From Rotaria macrura (taxonomy: Eukaryota > Rotifera > Eurotatoria > Philodinida > Philodinidae): DNA of 64,000 bases. The stretch is taken from NCBI GenBank assembly GCA_900239685.1, contig OENT01000527.1:1-64000 (forward strand). The letters run 5' to 3'. The notes below the pieces were generated by a model. The model did not search any database. It saw only the letters and a program-made list of their open reading frames with translations, and had not been told where the DNA came from. The position numbers and the translations under genes are program-made. This document shows, piece by piece, positions 1 through 12,486 of this stretch (position 1 is its first letter; every line of letters starts with the position of its first letter).

Positions 1-1484
1 ATACGGTCCCTCGAGACAGATGAAGCTAGCTTATCATGGCTACGCACACGCTCTATGAACAATGATGTAATCTTCTGTTATGTATGAGTCGAGTGGGGTC
101 GAATCAAATCGAACCTAATACAGAAATCAACCGAATAAAATCGAATCGAATTGAGATTTTCTATTCGTTTCGGTCTCTGATAGACACCAAGTCGAGTCGA
201 GAATTCTTCAGAAAAAAAGTGTTATTTGTTATTGACCTGTTATTTATAACAAATAAAAAAAAAGTTATTGTTATTAGTAACAAATAACAGAAATAGTTAT
301 TATTATAAATAATAATAACTTGTTTGTTATGGTTATAACTAACAATAACAATAAATTCTCACCCCTATTTCACAACTCATGAATTGATACTTGGCGAAAT
401 ACGAAAGATTTTTAAACAGTCAGCTCTGCTCAACGGATACTATAAAAGATTTGTGAATGGTTTTATAGCTTCATCTCTTTAAGAAATATTGTTAAAAATT
501 TATAGAAGTTAACCAAGTTGAGTTGTCTTTACGCTAAAAACACCATCAAGTCAAAACATTAATAAAACAGATTTTCTAATGGTTCCATTTGTACAGAAAA
601 TACTCGACAGTTTAGTCGATAGTCAATGTGAGATCGAATTTGATCAGAGCTTTCCTGAGAGCCTTGATGGATTTAGTATGGTCAAGCAAAAAGTATCATT
701 GGAATTGTTTATAAATATCTGCAAAGATTTCTGCGACGGAAATAATCAGTTTTTCTCAATAATAGTTAAAGAAAAAGTAAGATTTAATTAACAATATTCG
801 TATGGTTTAGAATCGAAGAACTTTCATCAGATTCTGTTCCAATGGCGTTTGTACAAGAGTTGATGTATCAGTTGAACTGAAAATATTCAACAGGATCAAT
901 AGCTCGATTTACTCTAGGAAGCAATCTTTGCCTTTTCATCTAACAGTTTTTACAATCTTAGTAGTTTTAAAAGTAGTCTATGAAGTATCAATTGTTTTCT
1001 AGCAGGACAAATTTAAATGACATTAAATTGAAATTTGTTCAAAACATAAACTGAGAATTGTTCGAAGTTTATTTCGTAAAAAAGAGAAGACTACTCTCGA
1101 TAATGTCCACAGTGTCGAATGATATTTATTCACTTTTACTTCAGGACGAAAATAGAAACACACCTTCGTCAGTTTTCCAAAGTATGAAATCTAACTCAGA
1201 GCAATAATTCATTAGTAACGGAACGATGATAGAATGATTTCTATTATAAGTTAGAAACCATAGATTAATCTTGATACATTCATAATAACTCGAACTAAAT
1301 TTCTCTTGTTGTCAAACGTTGTGAAACATAAATATGAGCTGCGCAGGCTAAGATTCCCTGTGATTTACAAAATAATAAAAAGCTATTCTTATTTCTGATT
1401 CAACACGGAATTTCTGTCTTGATTCATAGAGAAGACGAATCAAGTGAGATACCATATTTAGATAATTAAAAATCTAATCTTTAG
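1..1484. other. No supported exon; AT-rich, likely intron of VPS8
   Basis: The first VPS8 exon visible starts at 1485 after an acceptor (ctttag), so this stretch is most simply the upstream VPS8 intron. Positions 80-170 are rich in tcgaat words. Positions 215-345 are a run of gttatt/aataac words that can fold on itself. A 70-codon open frame at 579-791 has no splice context and no recognisable similarity. Confidence 0.5.
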
Positions 1485-4400
1485 GTTCCGGTTATAGTAC
1501 AAAAATGACGTTGATCGGTAATCAAGCTCTTGTTTTCATTCAAACAACAATGATTGGTGAGATTTATCCATTTGGTGGTCGTCTGTCACCAGATTTGGCA
1601 CATTTTGCACGTAATGAGATTGTTGATTTTCTTTCTTATTTACATCCACGACGCACTGGTGGTTTATTGTATACTAATTTACGAACATTACTCCATTTTA
1701 ATACTCGAGATTTTTTTAATTTATTAACAATGGCATTCGATAGTCATGAATTTTTAAATGATATCGATACAATCAAACGACGTGCATTTTGTGACATATT
1801 ACTTCGTGTAATGGTAGATGATGTTCAATTTTCATCGCATCAGATCAGTATTTTATTTAGCTTTTTATCAAGACAACTAGCTAAAGCTGGACAACAACAT
1901 ATATTTGTTCAAGGCATGCTATTCGAACAGGTAATTAATTACAGAATGTATGATTCAGTTGCATTAGGATGGATATAATCTTGAAATACCATTGTTTTAC
2001 GTTGTCTGCAAGAAATGCATTCCTTTTTTGTTTTCAGAAGAATCTTATTCGCATTTCTCAGCTAGTTTATAGGTAAGGAAATCAGGTGCTACTACCAGTT
2101 TGGTAGGACTAACTAAGAAAAATACGTAAGAACCATATCAAGAGATGATTTTTGAAATGTCATCTAAGAGAATACGAAAATATCGGGGTGAGCTCTATCC
2201 AGGAAATTACACTGGTATAAATGGAGTGTATCATGAAAATGTTTGTTTTTTGATACTGTTAAAAAATCTGGTTAAAAGTTCATAATGATTTTAGCACACT
2301 TAAGCGTTTTAGTTTTCTATCCGAGTTCTATAACGAACCAAATGCAGTAGAGTTAAGATAGCAGCAATTATCTCAAGAGTACAATCGCAGTCAAACAGAA
2401 GCAATTAGTGACCTGCTGTCAAGATCTTAAATGCCTTACAAAAGTTCACTGCTGAAAATCGTGTTGCTAGATTTTTTCTAATGTGCATAGAGTTGTTGAA
2501 AAACGTTCTTACCAAATCTCGTGAGTCTTCAGATTTTTATTTTTCTTACGCATGCCATTGTTGAAAAGAAGTTCGATGTTCCAAACATCATTGCGTTAAC
2601 TGCTTTTCTACGCATTGTTGAATGTGATGCATTTACCCTGATAGCTCTACTGACTATGAAAAATCAACGTTAGAATTTGAGCTGAGCGTATGAAATTATT
2701 GGAAAAGGCAAAAAATCATTGTTTTACAACTTTTTTTCGTCGTCCTAGTCCGTTTACATGTTGAATTTCGTTCTCGTTTCGAAAAATATAGAATCGAAAT
2801 CTTTCGAATATTAAAACATCGACTATCTTGACAATAGTCAACATTTTTCAATGACAGAGCATTTACTATCAAATTAAAAGTAGCCTTATTTTGTCAAGTC
2901 GACGTGTTGATTTCTCATCGTTGTATCATAATACTATTTATGATTCATCTCATTCAAATAATGAATGGGAATTAAGAGTTAGAAGTGATAATTCAGAAGA
3001 ATCCGTTTCGTTATGTAGATTATCTTCAAAACCTCGACATCGTTTTGGACCTAAATATAGAATACAGATTTCTTCTTGTTGATTGTTCAAATATTGATTT
3101 GTATCGATAACATGTTGGTAAGTCAATGTACTTAATCGATCCGATGATGATGAATAATCAAAATCATTTGTAGTGTTGTATTGTTTTTCATAAAATATTT
3201 CATGACAATTCGGTAAATGAATATGTTGTTGATTATGATCTGAAGTGCATTGCTTTATTTCTATGCTATCGTCAGTAGATGGATTCAAAGTTTTGTTTTC
3301 TGTGTAAACAATGAATTTCACATATGAAAAAAACAGAGTATTTAAAAAAACAGTTACTTTTCCATTGATCATTAATCGACAGCGTATTTATTGAAGATTT
3401 TGATATCATTCTTCCATCGTATTCATTAATATCTTCAGCAACAGATTGCTTCGGTGACTGTTGACCATTTTTTTTCATATTTATAATTGATCGATTCCAG
3501 AGTGAAGAACTTTGTTGAGATAATGTCATTGATTTCCCATGACAATCCGAATTAGCTAATATTATACAAAGAATTAGTAAATTTGATGTAATTATGAATG
3601 AAAACAAACGTACATTGATCCGTAGTTTTGAGACTTTCACCTTGATCTTGATCATCTAAATAATGTGATTTAAAAAGAATTCAAGTTCCAACGTGTGACA
3701 GATGAAGAAAGAACCTCGCAGGGTTGCAAAGATTTTTCCGATTGTTTTAAATTCTCAAGGTTATACCGTCGGTGGATTACATAAATTATTTTTTTTGCAG
3801 ATAATTTCCGTTTCCTTTAAAAGGGAATAACATGATATTGAATATTGACTGGGATTCAATCAAACACGTCAATGCAGTATTCGTCCCTTTCGAAAGCCGT
3901 ACTTTTTTGTTTAGAAACTATAATAAATCTAGTGGAGTTATCGGAATTATCAAAGGCTGATTTTTTCCCGATAATCGATCAACAGTATTCCGAGCTAATT
4001 AACATTGAGACTAAATCGATGACTCCGATGATCTTCTGAAAAAAGGTCCATTTCTCTTGAGGTGAGTCACTCGTGGAGAGTTGAACAATTGCATTGAGAG
4101 TTATTGAGAAGACCAACAAGAGATTGAGGAAGTTCATTAAAGAAAAGTAAGACATTCCTTTGATCTAGAGTCCTGGATGTTACGACGTTTTTTTACCCTA
4201 AACCTAGCCTACTGAATAACTTCGTACCCTAGTCCTACCGTAACCTATAGACTTCGTAGCCTTACCCTGTCCTATCATAGAGATTTTTCATTTTACATCC
4301 TACGATGCTCTTAGAGTATCAAGTTCAAGGAAAAATCAGTATAAATTTTTTCTTCGATATGTTTCAACATATTTTATTGATTTTTAACGAGAATTAAATA

Positions 4401-7400
4401 CAAAACTTTTAAATATTTCGAAAATTTCTTAAAAATAAAATATCGTTAACAACACCACTGCTTAGGTCTTGTCTTCTTTTTGACAAAGAAGATGTTAGAA
4501 ATGTATATTAAGCTCAGCTCTGTAAAATTTTTATCTATGTGAACTCATCCTTAATTAACCCCTGTTTTTTCTGGTAACCTTACCTTGCCCTAACCTAAGT
4601 TGCCTTTATTCTAAACTTGTCCTAACCTATGAGCTTTGCAACCTAATAAACCTACTCTGTCCTATAGGTTAGCAAATGTTAGGGTAGGATAAAGTTGACC
4701 TGCAGGACTTTATTTTGATCTGGAGAACAGAACAATGATTCCTATATCATTAGCATGGATATTCGTACAATTCTTTTTAAATTTTATTTACATGTGTATC
4801 ATAAATATTTTCTCATATTTGAGAATTCGTAAATAAATATTGGTGATTTTTCAAATCTAGAAGAAAAGAAATACACTCATAGTTTATTTTTACTATAACA
4901 AAACATACAATATGGATATACCTCTTCTCTTAGCATACAATACATTTTAGAATATATACTATTTTATCTTGATAAATATACACATCTATATATCTGTAGA
5001 CTGTATGTCAAGAAATATATTTAAAAAAAAACATGTATCTCCATGCTGCAAAGCTTCATGAGACATTTGTAGCATAGTGATGGGTGTATTCCCTGTGGGC
5101 TTTTCTAGTGATTTTTTCTAGTTTTTTTCGTTTTACTTGTTATTGTAAGTGTTAAATTTGATTTGTTTTCAATTGAAATTTTATTATCAAGAATCATGAC
5201 ATATTGTTCTCTGCTATTTTCAACAGATGCTTCCAATAATTTAAACATACAAGTAGATTCTTTGAGGGATGGGTCATAAATAAACAAGAGATTATTTGAA
5301 TTATTTAATCTTTCTTGAAAGATATCTATGCGTTTATCATCATCGCCTGAAAGGCTCTTGTTATTCTCTATTGATTCCAATGAATTCATTGGTAATTGTA
5401 AATCAGATGATAAAGTATCGATGGTTGTTCGTTGCCAAACGGGAACGAGCAGTCTATTTTCATGAAATGCTAAAAGAGTTGGTATTGTTCGAATATGATA
5501 ATATTCTGCAAGTTTCAAGGCTTGTTCGACATCAACTTCATACAAATCAATTCGATCCCGGTTCATTCTTACCCATTGATGAAGACCAGATATTGTTCGT
5601 TTTGAATATGGACAATAGCGAGCATAGAAAAATACGATTGATATTGACTTCTTGTTTTTTTCGACACACGTTTCTAAATCACTCAACGTTTTTATTGAAT
5701 AAATATTATCTGTAGAATTCATCTGATCTTTAAAATCATCGTCAACATCATGATTCGATAAGTCGATTGAGGGTGATTTTTTTTCATGTCCGATAGTTAA
5801 TATCTGTTGCGTATTAGTTATAGGAGTTGTGATTGATTGTTGTATGGGATTTGTATCAGATTTTAAAAGTTGACTATGATCAATGATTGTTGATGATTTG
5901 CTAACAATTTTTTCATTAATTGTTACTTTTTTCTTATCTTTCTGTGAGATGTAAATAAAATTTATTCTTTTATCTTGGTCTTTGTTATTCTATAACTTAC
6001 GTGAGACAATGTCCGTTTTTTCCCAATATTTTTCTTAGCTTTCTTCTGACCATCGTCTTTGTTCGTTGAATTTCTTTTTTCTTTTCGGCAACAACCCATA
6101 GGATTCTTTTTCTCAATCTTCAAATAATAACAATGATAATAATAATATAAATCGCATTTCTACTAAATTACACGAGGAATAATAAACGAAAAACAAAAAA
6201 GAACGATAATCTGAAGCGCGCACTGATGTCTGTTTTCATTTAGGTTCTTGAATATCTTTGCAAATCAGTTGTGACATCTATAAATACTAGTGATGACAGT
6301 AAAGACGAACGTGAACAAGCATTAATTGATGTTATTCAAGCTGCTGGTTTACAAGCATTCGATTCTAAACGTTTACTTAGTCTTGCAAGACAAGCACAAT
6401 TTTGGCGTGTTTGTGAAATAATTTATGCTGAAAAAAATGACTACGATCTTATTCTTGAATGTTATTTAAATGATAGACGTCGACGATTGCAATTATTTCG
6501 ATATATAAGAACCCTATGGCCAGCACTTAATGAAGGTGAACGTAACAAATTTCATACGAAAATAATGGAGAATTTCATTCAAATTATTGAAACAGATTCA
6601 TTTAAAGCATTTAAATTATTTTGTATTTTTTTTCAAATGGACTTAGGAAAAGTATTAAAATTACTAGGGAAAAATGAACAAGCACAATATGGAATTTTAA
6701 AAGTAAGAAAAGCCGAATGTTAATTTTCTGAGCCTTCTTGTTGTTAGTTTCAAAGTAAAAGATAATTGCTCAAGAATATCTGTGAACGTTTTTCAGTACG
6801 AATTTATTTTTAGTACAATAATAAGCTATAATTAGAATACTATTCTACTTGTCGGCTCGAAATAAGTAATGAAGAGTATCGTTTCATAAAACAAAATCTT
6901 TCATAATAACTATCAGTTCATATATCTGACCTATTTATAGTATTAGAGATAAGAATCTGTAGATTATAAACCAATCAATCTTAATATGTTTAAAGCTGAA
7001 ATTTTTGATTTTAACAACATTTCAGAAAAACAAACAAACAAAAAACATACAACAGAACAGAACAGATTTTTATTTAAAAAATAGAAAATCAAAGATGTGG
7101 AATTGATTTGCATGCATGAAAAGAGCTAACGATAGATGACAAGATTTTGCTAGTACTCTTTTCAAACTAAAATGCCTAATAGCATTCATAAAGAAAGCAT
7201 ACATATCAAAATATGTACCCACTGTGTTCATTTATTTTATGATTTTATAAAAACAAGTAATTCACATCATATGTCATCATCTTACTTTCGTTAGTCCTAT
7301 TATCGAAATTTTCTTTGAATGTTCAGAGTAACTTTCGTTTTGTTTAGAGTTGCTTCGACTACACAGATGATACAAAATCATCATCATCATCGTCTTCCTC

Positions 7401-8604
7401 TTCGTCGTCTGCTTCAACAATAATTCATATTGACCCATCACATTATTTGCATTACATTGATTTACTAGCCCGAAATGATCCAGCTCAATTATTATCATTT
7501 CTTAGAACAAAATCTGAATATTATCGTGAAAAAGACGTTCTCGATATAATACAGATATATCAATCACCATCATTGATATCATCGATTGCTTATCTACTCG
7601 AACGTCTAGGTCAATACGCTGAAACATTCGATCTTTTACTAGAATCAATGCATGAATGGAAAACCATCGAACAATTATATCAAATGGCGTTGGTTTGTGT
7701 TCATTTTTGTCAACGTACAACTGTAAAATTAAAAAATAAGAAAGAACGTGAAGATTTATGGTTTAAATTTCTTCAAAAAATTTTAGAAATATCCTCCAAA
7801 TCATTTGATGGTGAACAAGCAGGTGCATTTCGTCGTATATATGGTGAAATATTGAATAGTATGATCGGCTATGTTACATTACCATCAATACTTGAACTTA
7901 TCATGGGTACAGATGCTCCTCATGTAACGAAAGGTATTCGAAAAAGTTCTGATACTAATACACGTAGTACATTGGAAATACGTCAATTGATTCAGTCGAT
8001 GTTAGAAAATTGTTCATTCGAATTACGTTTACTTGAAACAACACGACGTTTGTTACAACGTGATTTAAAGGATGATATTCAACAGATGTGTAATACTATG
8101 AACCGTAGTGTATCAATACGTTCAAATCAATGCACATATTGTCAAAAATCACTTTATCAACAACAAGATACTGATAAAAAATATGAGCAAAGAAATAAAT
8201 TCATTATATTTGGTTGTCGTCATGTTTTTCATGTACGCTGTTTAATAGAACTTCAAACAGAACAATTAAATAATAATTTTTGTCCACAATGTACAGCAAG
8301 ACCGTTGTTAACAACAGCAACAACAACAGCAACAACAACAGCAACAGCAACATCAATCATACGACCAGAAATAAGACGACTAACTTCAGTACATTCAGAT
8401 CAAAATGAAAAACAAATTGCATTAAGTAACATTCAACAGCAAGTTATCACAACAATACTTGAAAGAAAACGTTTGAATGTTCATCGATTAAATATAGATG
8501 ATAATGACGAAAGAATTCAACTATCGACGAACAAGCCGAATTCATCATCAGCATCGTTACTATTACCAGAAAAATGGCGAGAATATCTTTCGTCATCAGA
8601 ATGA
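1485..8604 (+). CDS. VPS8: VPS8, CORVET tethering complex subunit (C-terminal part, three exons)
   Basis: VPS8 is a subunit of CORVET, the Rab5-binding tether for early-endosome fusion. Exons are 1485-1930, 6244-6702 and 7348-8604; all junctions are GT-AG and in phase, giving about 719 residues. The piece resembles the second half of animal VPS8 throughout, with blocks such as RTLLHFNTRDF, SRQLAKAG and FEQVLEYLC in the usual order. The C-terminus carries a RING-type zinc finger: CTYC at about 8131, a CRHVFHVRC core and a final CPQC near 8281. Exon 3 starts with an 11-Ser run (7378-7410) that I do not expect in the family, in an otherwise alpha-solenoid region. The N-terminal beta-propeller half must lie left of the window. 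Intron 1931-6243 is very large for this genome and contains two antisense genes. A poly(A) signal AATAAA lies at 8869. Only VPS11, VPS18 or VPS41 are alternatives, and the block order favours VPS8. Confidence 0.9.
2950..3655 (-). CDS. Small secreted protein, possible neuropeptide precursor (C-x8-C-R-G motif)
   Basis: Two exons, 3358-3655 and 2950-3299, join in phase (donor gtaact, acceptor acacag) to give 215 residues. A basic N-terminus followed by a hydrophobic stretch (about residues 17-34, ending in ANSDC) looks like a signal peptide. The rest is polar and Ser/Asn-rich without membrane segments. Near the end, Cys178 and Cys187 enclose eight residues and are followed directly by Arg-Gly. 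That spacing and the RG resemble elevenin-type neuropeptides. Against this, no dibasic cleavage site follows the motif, a Lys-Arg pair lies inside the loop, and other cysteines occur earlier (near residues 117 and 131). The gene lies wholly inside the 4.3-kb VPS8 intron on the opposite strand. Secretion is inferred from the leader; the neuropeptide identity is tentative. Confidence 0.55.
3656..5104. repeat. VPS8 intron segment with degenerate CCTA/CCTAACC-rich repeats
   Basis: Between the two nested genes there is no supported exon. Positions about 4180-4275 and 4555-4705 are full of irregular cccta, cctaacc and gtcctacc words. A reverse-complement run (ggttag, gttagggtagg) lies at about 4668-4693. 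Neighbouring DNA is plain AT-rich. The pattern suggests a decayed satellite or telomere-like tandem array; no exact period can be read. Confidence 0.4.
5105..6099 (-). CDS. Thioredoxin-fold protein with CPYS motif and N-terminal MGCC acylation signal
   Basis: Exons 6001-6099 and 5105-5941 join at a clean gtaagt donor and ctcacag acceptor in phase, giving 311 residues. The N-terminus is MGCCRKEK: Gly2 could be myristoylated and Cys3/Cys4 palmitoylated, predicting attachment to the cytosolic face of a membrane. A basic and Ser/Thr-rich linker follows. The thioredoxin-like domain (about residues 118-235) has a VVFFYARYCPYS-type active-site strand and the TIPT cis-proline loop. The active-site motif is CPYS, with one catalytic Cys, instead of CGPC, so any redox chemistry would be monothiol. 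The tail is Lys/Thr-rich. The gene sits entirely within a VPS8 intron, antisense to it. The fold is fairly secure; the substrate and family name are unknown. Confidence 0.75.
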
Positions 8605-9181
8605 TAAGGAGACACATGCACTAGTCAATATCCTTTATTCTCGATCGATCAATGATTCTTGTTTTTTAAAATGATAGAAATAATATTCGTTTCCCATTGA
8701 TGATTAATTTTATTCTCAAAAAAGAAACCAAAACTTCAAAATGTTGCATTTAATTATGAACATTTAATTTTCGATGATTAGTCTTTCACTGGAAATTCTT
8801 GTGACTATTCTGTTCGCTTGTTTGATTTGTATAGTTCCTTGATTTCTTTTTAATTTATAATTTATTCAAATAAATTCTTTATTCTGTTGTAATTTATTCT
8901 TTGTGGCTTTCAAACGTACATACAGAAGATAAAGCAACAAAAGCGATATGTACAAATAGCAACAAACAAACGAAATGGTGGAAGACAAAAAAAAAGAAAT
9001 TCTCTCTTTCTCCTATAACAATCAAAGAAACAGAAGAAAAAAAAACGTGATAGTTCTTATGAAAATATAGACTATAACATAAATGGAATGCAAACGAGAT
9101 AATACCCTTCAGAAAAAGAATCAATAAATGCACAAGGTCAACCTTTGGCAGGGGGACAGAAAAAAAATATGCTTTCTAGAT
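8605..9181. other. Convergent 3' region between VPS8 and RAB3IP homologue
   Basis: The 577 nt between the two stop codons are AT-rich, with the VPS8 poly(A) signal at 8869-8874. Homopurine and homopyrimidine tracts at 8980-9050 make a 79-codon open frame on the minus strand, which I regard as chance. Confidence 0.6.
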
Positions 9182-11944
9182 TCATAAACCAAGACGAGCA
9201 AAAGCCATTTGTTTTCGAAGTTCAATTATCTTATTGTAACGATTTCGTGCTATAAAATGATTGGTAACAAAAATCAATTGATTCTGTTTTATTTTTATTT
9301 TTCAACTTACTATCACTTTTTACAAGTCCCGATTGAACATGCCGAATGAAAGTAAAAAAATCACAAACAGTAGCAATCTATTTTAATAAGAAAAACTACA
9401 TAAACATAAAAAGGAAATAAATATGATTTACTCGATTTCGAGATAAACGTGATATAGGATACCATTCACCATTTTCACCTAATCGAACACGATAATTACA
9501 TTGACATAAATCGCCCATCAATGAACAAACTCTAAAAAAGAAGAATAGAAAAAAAGTAAATACACACATTCAGCATATTCTCGATCAAATTAATGTTACT
9601 TCATATTCTCATCTATTGTTCTCATGTGACAAGTTTCCATTGTTACATCATTTTGTTCGATAGAAGTAAGCAGTCTTGATGAGAGCTAGTTGAATACGAA
9701 ATAAAACAATATCAATTAATCTAAATGGACAACAACAGGGGACAAATGCTTTCAGTTCTATCTTATATCTTTGCCATTTTACATGTTAGAGAGCAGAACA
9801 TTAGTGATGACAATTTGTACTGAGAAATTAGTTGGCAAGTATGAGGTTACCTCAACTTCTCTCGACATTAGTACAATTATGATAAAGTGTATCGATGTTT
9901 GTTTGAATCTTTTAGACAAACACAAAGGAGGTGATGCTTGCTAAACTTTTCGTTATCTCGTATCAGTTATACAGTGCGAACTCTTGATATTTTAGCTATA
10001 CAAGTATGATCTAGTTCTTTTTCTTTATATGTAGTCAAAAGATAAAGTAATTTTATCAAAGATTACACATGCCCATATACATGGATTCTTCATGTCAACA
10101 CGATAATTATTCGAAGGGAATCTTCACATAGGTAATTGTAATCAATTACAAACTGTACAAACTTGAACACGATTCCCTCAACTATTCGTTAATTTTGGCC
10201 TCCAAAAGCGAGTGCTCAAGTTTGTCCCATGTGAATACCGATGAAAAGGCGTTACGAAGCTACAAATGATTGATGAAATGAAAATGGCACACACCAGAAA
10301 CAAACCATTAAGTTATGAAAGAAAGGTCTTCTAGAAAAGTAGTTCTATTTGGCCGTCATAGAATGAAGCTGATCAATAGATATACAATCGATCGTGTGTC
10401 TAGTTTTCTTGCACATTTGAGATTTATTGTCGGTATCGACTAGAATCAGTTGGTTTGATCTTGCTTCTGCAGATTTTGGTCACGACATAATCTATTAACA
10501 TAATAGCTAGGTAGGATGCATCAATCTTCAGATCTGAAAATATCAATGACTCTTCAATCAAATCTTCGAGGCAACTAGCCTAGATTGGCAAAAAATTTTG
10601 ATGAAAATTTTCTAATCTAGTTCGATTCGTTAGCAAAACGTTTCATCTTACAGTTGCGAATGTCAGATCTACATTTTAATTGAATTAGATGTATCCCTAA
10701 AGTTTCTGACCTATAACATGTAAAACAATTACTCTATTGGCAATGTAAGATTTTAGTTCACTAAAGTATATCATTCAATATATTTACATCAGCATTCGGA
10801 AATGTTAAACATGGCAAAATATCTTCACTGTAAACACGATACATGAATGCAGATAAATCACGTCCTATTGAAGGTTTTTCTTCCCATCGAGCAAATTCTC
10901 TTAATAAAACATTGTCAACCTAAAAAATACAGAACTCTTATATATAGTTCAAAAATAAAACGAATCTTATTAAATAATAGATAATAATCATGCTATGAAG
11001 ATAGGTTTTTAGTTTGCGCTTAACTAAAGCATTCTTACCATAGGCCAATCATCCTATTCATTGTGATTATTATAAGATACTGATTATTTAGAAGAAGAAA
11101 AAATATTCATATGTAAAAGAGAAAAACTTACATTAGTCTCAACTTTAGCTGATACATCAATGGATGATAATGATTGTTGTAAATCTGATGATGAGCGTTT
11201 ATGAAGTTTTTCTCGTACTATTTGACGAATACTTGATTGAGTTTGTTGTTCAGTTGATGATAAAACAGACGCTACAGGCACACTACGATTGGTTATCAAT
11301 GATGAACGACAATTGTTAATGATTTCTTTTAATTCACTGACACTTTTTTTCAATTGAGTATTTTCAACAACAAGTGCATCAATCTAAAGAAATCCTTGAA
11401 AATAGGCATTGATGTTAGTCTTTTTCGTATTTTACTGTTTGATTGGCCGTTTTAAGTTTTTGTTCAGCATTTGCTTGAGCATATTTTGCTTGCTCGACCA
11501 TCGAATGTGCAGACTAATTGAAAATTAAAAAACAGACGTAAAAACGAAAATCTTAGAAAATTTCTGTTGTTTTTTTTTTCTTATAGAATTACTTCGAATA
11601 ACGAGGCAGTAAGATCTTCAATTTCTCGATCGGTATTCTCACGTATTTCGTGAGCTCGTCTTATTTCTATATCTTTGTTTTTAAGATCTTCTTTTACTCT
11701 TTGTAATTCATTGAGTAATGTTGCAGCTGATGTTGTTTGTTCAGTTGGCTCTGGCGTCGTAACAACTCCATTATCAATACTAAATGCTCTATTAAACATT
11801 ATATAAATCCATGCAATTCTTTATTTATTTGATTGATATTAATACATACGAGTCAACGCTATTGGCATCACTCGCATCACTTCGATGGTCTGACATTGAA
11901 TCGATTCCAGTTACCAGCAATGATGTTTGTTCCATCGTCATCAT
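9182..11944 (-). CDS. RAB3IP: Rabin8/RAB3IP-type guanine nucleotide exchange factor for Rab8 (Sec2 family)
   Basis: Nine exons splice in phase to 357 residues: 11850-11944, 11593-11788, 11436-11513, 11132-11383, 10788-10919, 9600-9685, 9432-9531, 9311-9377 and 9182-9249. Exons 2-4 encode the long coiled coil of the Sec2 domain with the diagnostic block DLTASLFE followed by AHSMVEQAKYAQA, the part that opens the Rab nucleotide pocket. Exons 5-9 match the conserved C-terminal half of Rabin8/GRAB: an acidic YSEDILPCLTF block, a RVRLGE block, then an ATVCDFFTFIRHVQSGLVK block and a final MAFARLG. These proteins activate Rab8 in exocytosis and ciliogenesis. It is somewhat shorter than vertebrate Rabin8 but complete in architecture. 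The start is the first of three clustered Met codons (MMTM); an upstream 5' exon cannot be excluded because an AG precedes it. Confidence 0.92.
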
Positions 11945-12486
11945 CTTTTAAAAAACGAAATAATAACTGTCAATATTAATTTAGTTTTTACGCCTCGTTG
12001 AACAGAGCAAATACATAAATATGAAGAATAATTGCATATTAATTTGCGTATCCTAAAGACAGGTTAGGTGCACAAGAAACATCATTTTTTTACACCGACG
12101 AAAAAAATGGTCTATTTCATTCAAGATTTATCTGTTTTATATCATGCTATATAAATGTGTTATCGTTTTGCGAAACACAATAATAAATCATCCATAGCTT
12201 GGATGGATAGATGAAGCTACGCCATTACACGAATTTGAGATAGAATTTCCCTTAGGATCCAAACATACATCGATAACAACGGTAAAAATAGAAGAAACGA
12301 AAAAAAAATGATAAAACGAGTACACAACAAACAAAAAAAAGAAGTGAACTTGATTACATAAGCAGTGGCTTCGTTCAAAAAAAGACGAGTAAAAATGTAG
12401 AGACAGTATACACTGTACGTGATCCATGGTATTAAAATATTCTCTATGTAAATGATGATTGAATTAATTCAAAAAAAAATTATTTA

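Noticed and set aside
180..350. gttatt/aataac-rich segment considered as a MITE
   Set aside because: Self-complementarity comes from simple AT words; no defined ends or target duplication.
579..791. 70-codon plus-strand frame
   Set aside because: No similarity to the preceding part of VPS8, no good splice context, composition like surrounding DNA.
2891..3082. Plus-strand frame over the nested secreted-protein gene
   Set aside because: Mirror of the coding exon on the minus strand, which has the coherent spliced model.
5296..5715. 139-codon plus-strand frame
   Set aside because: Antisense shadow of the thioredoxin-fold exon, which has clear family motifs on the other strand.
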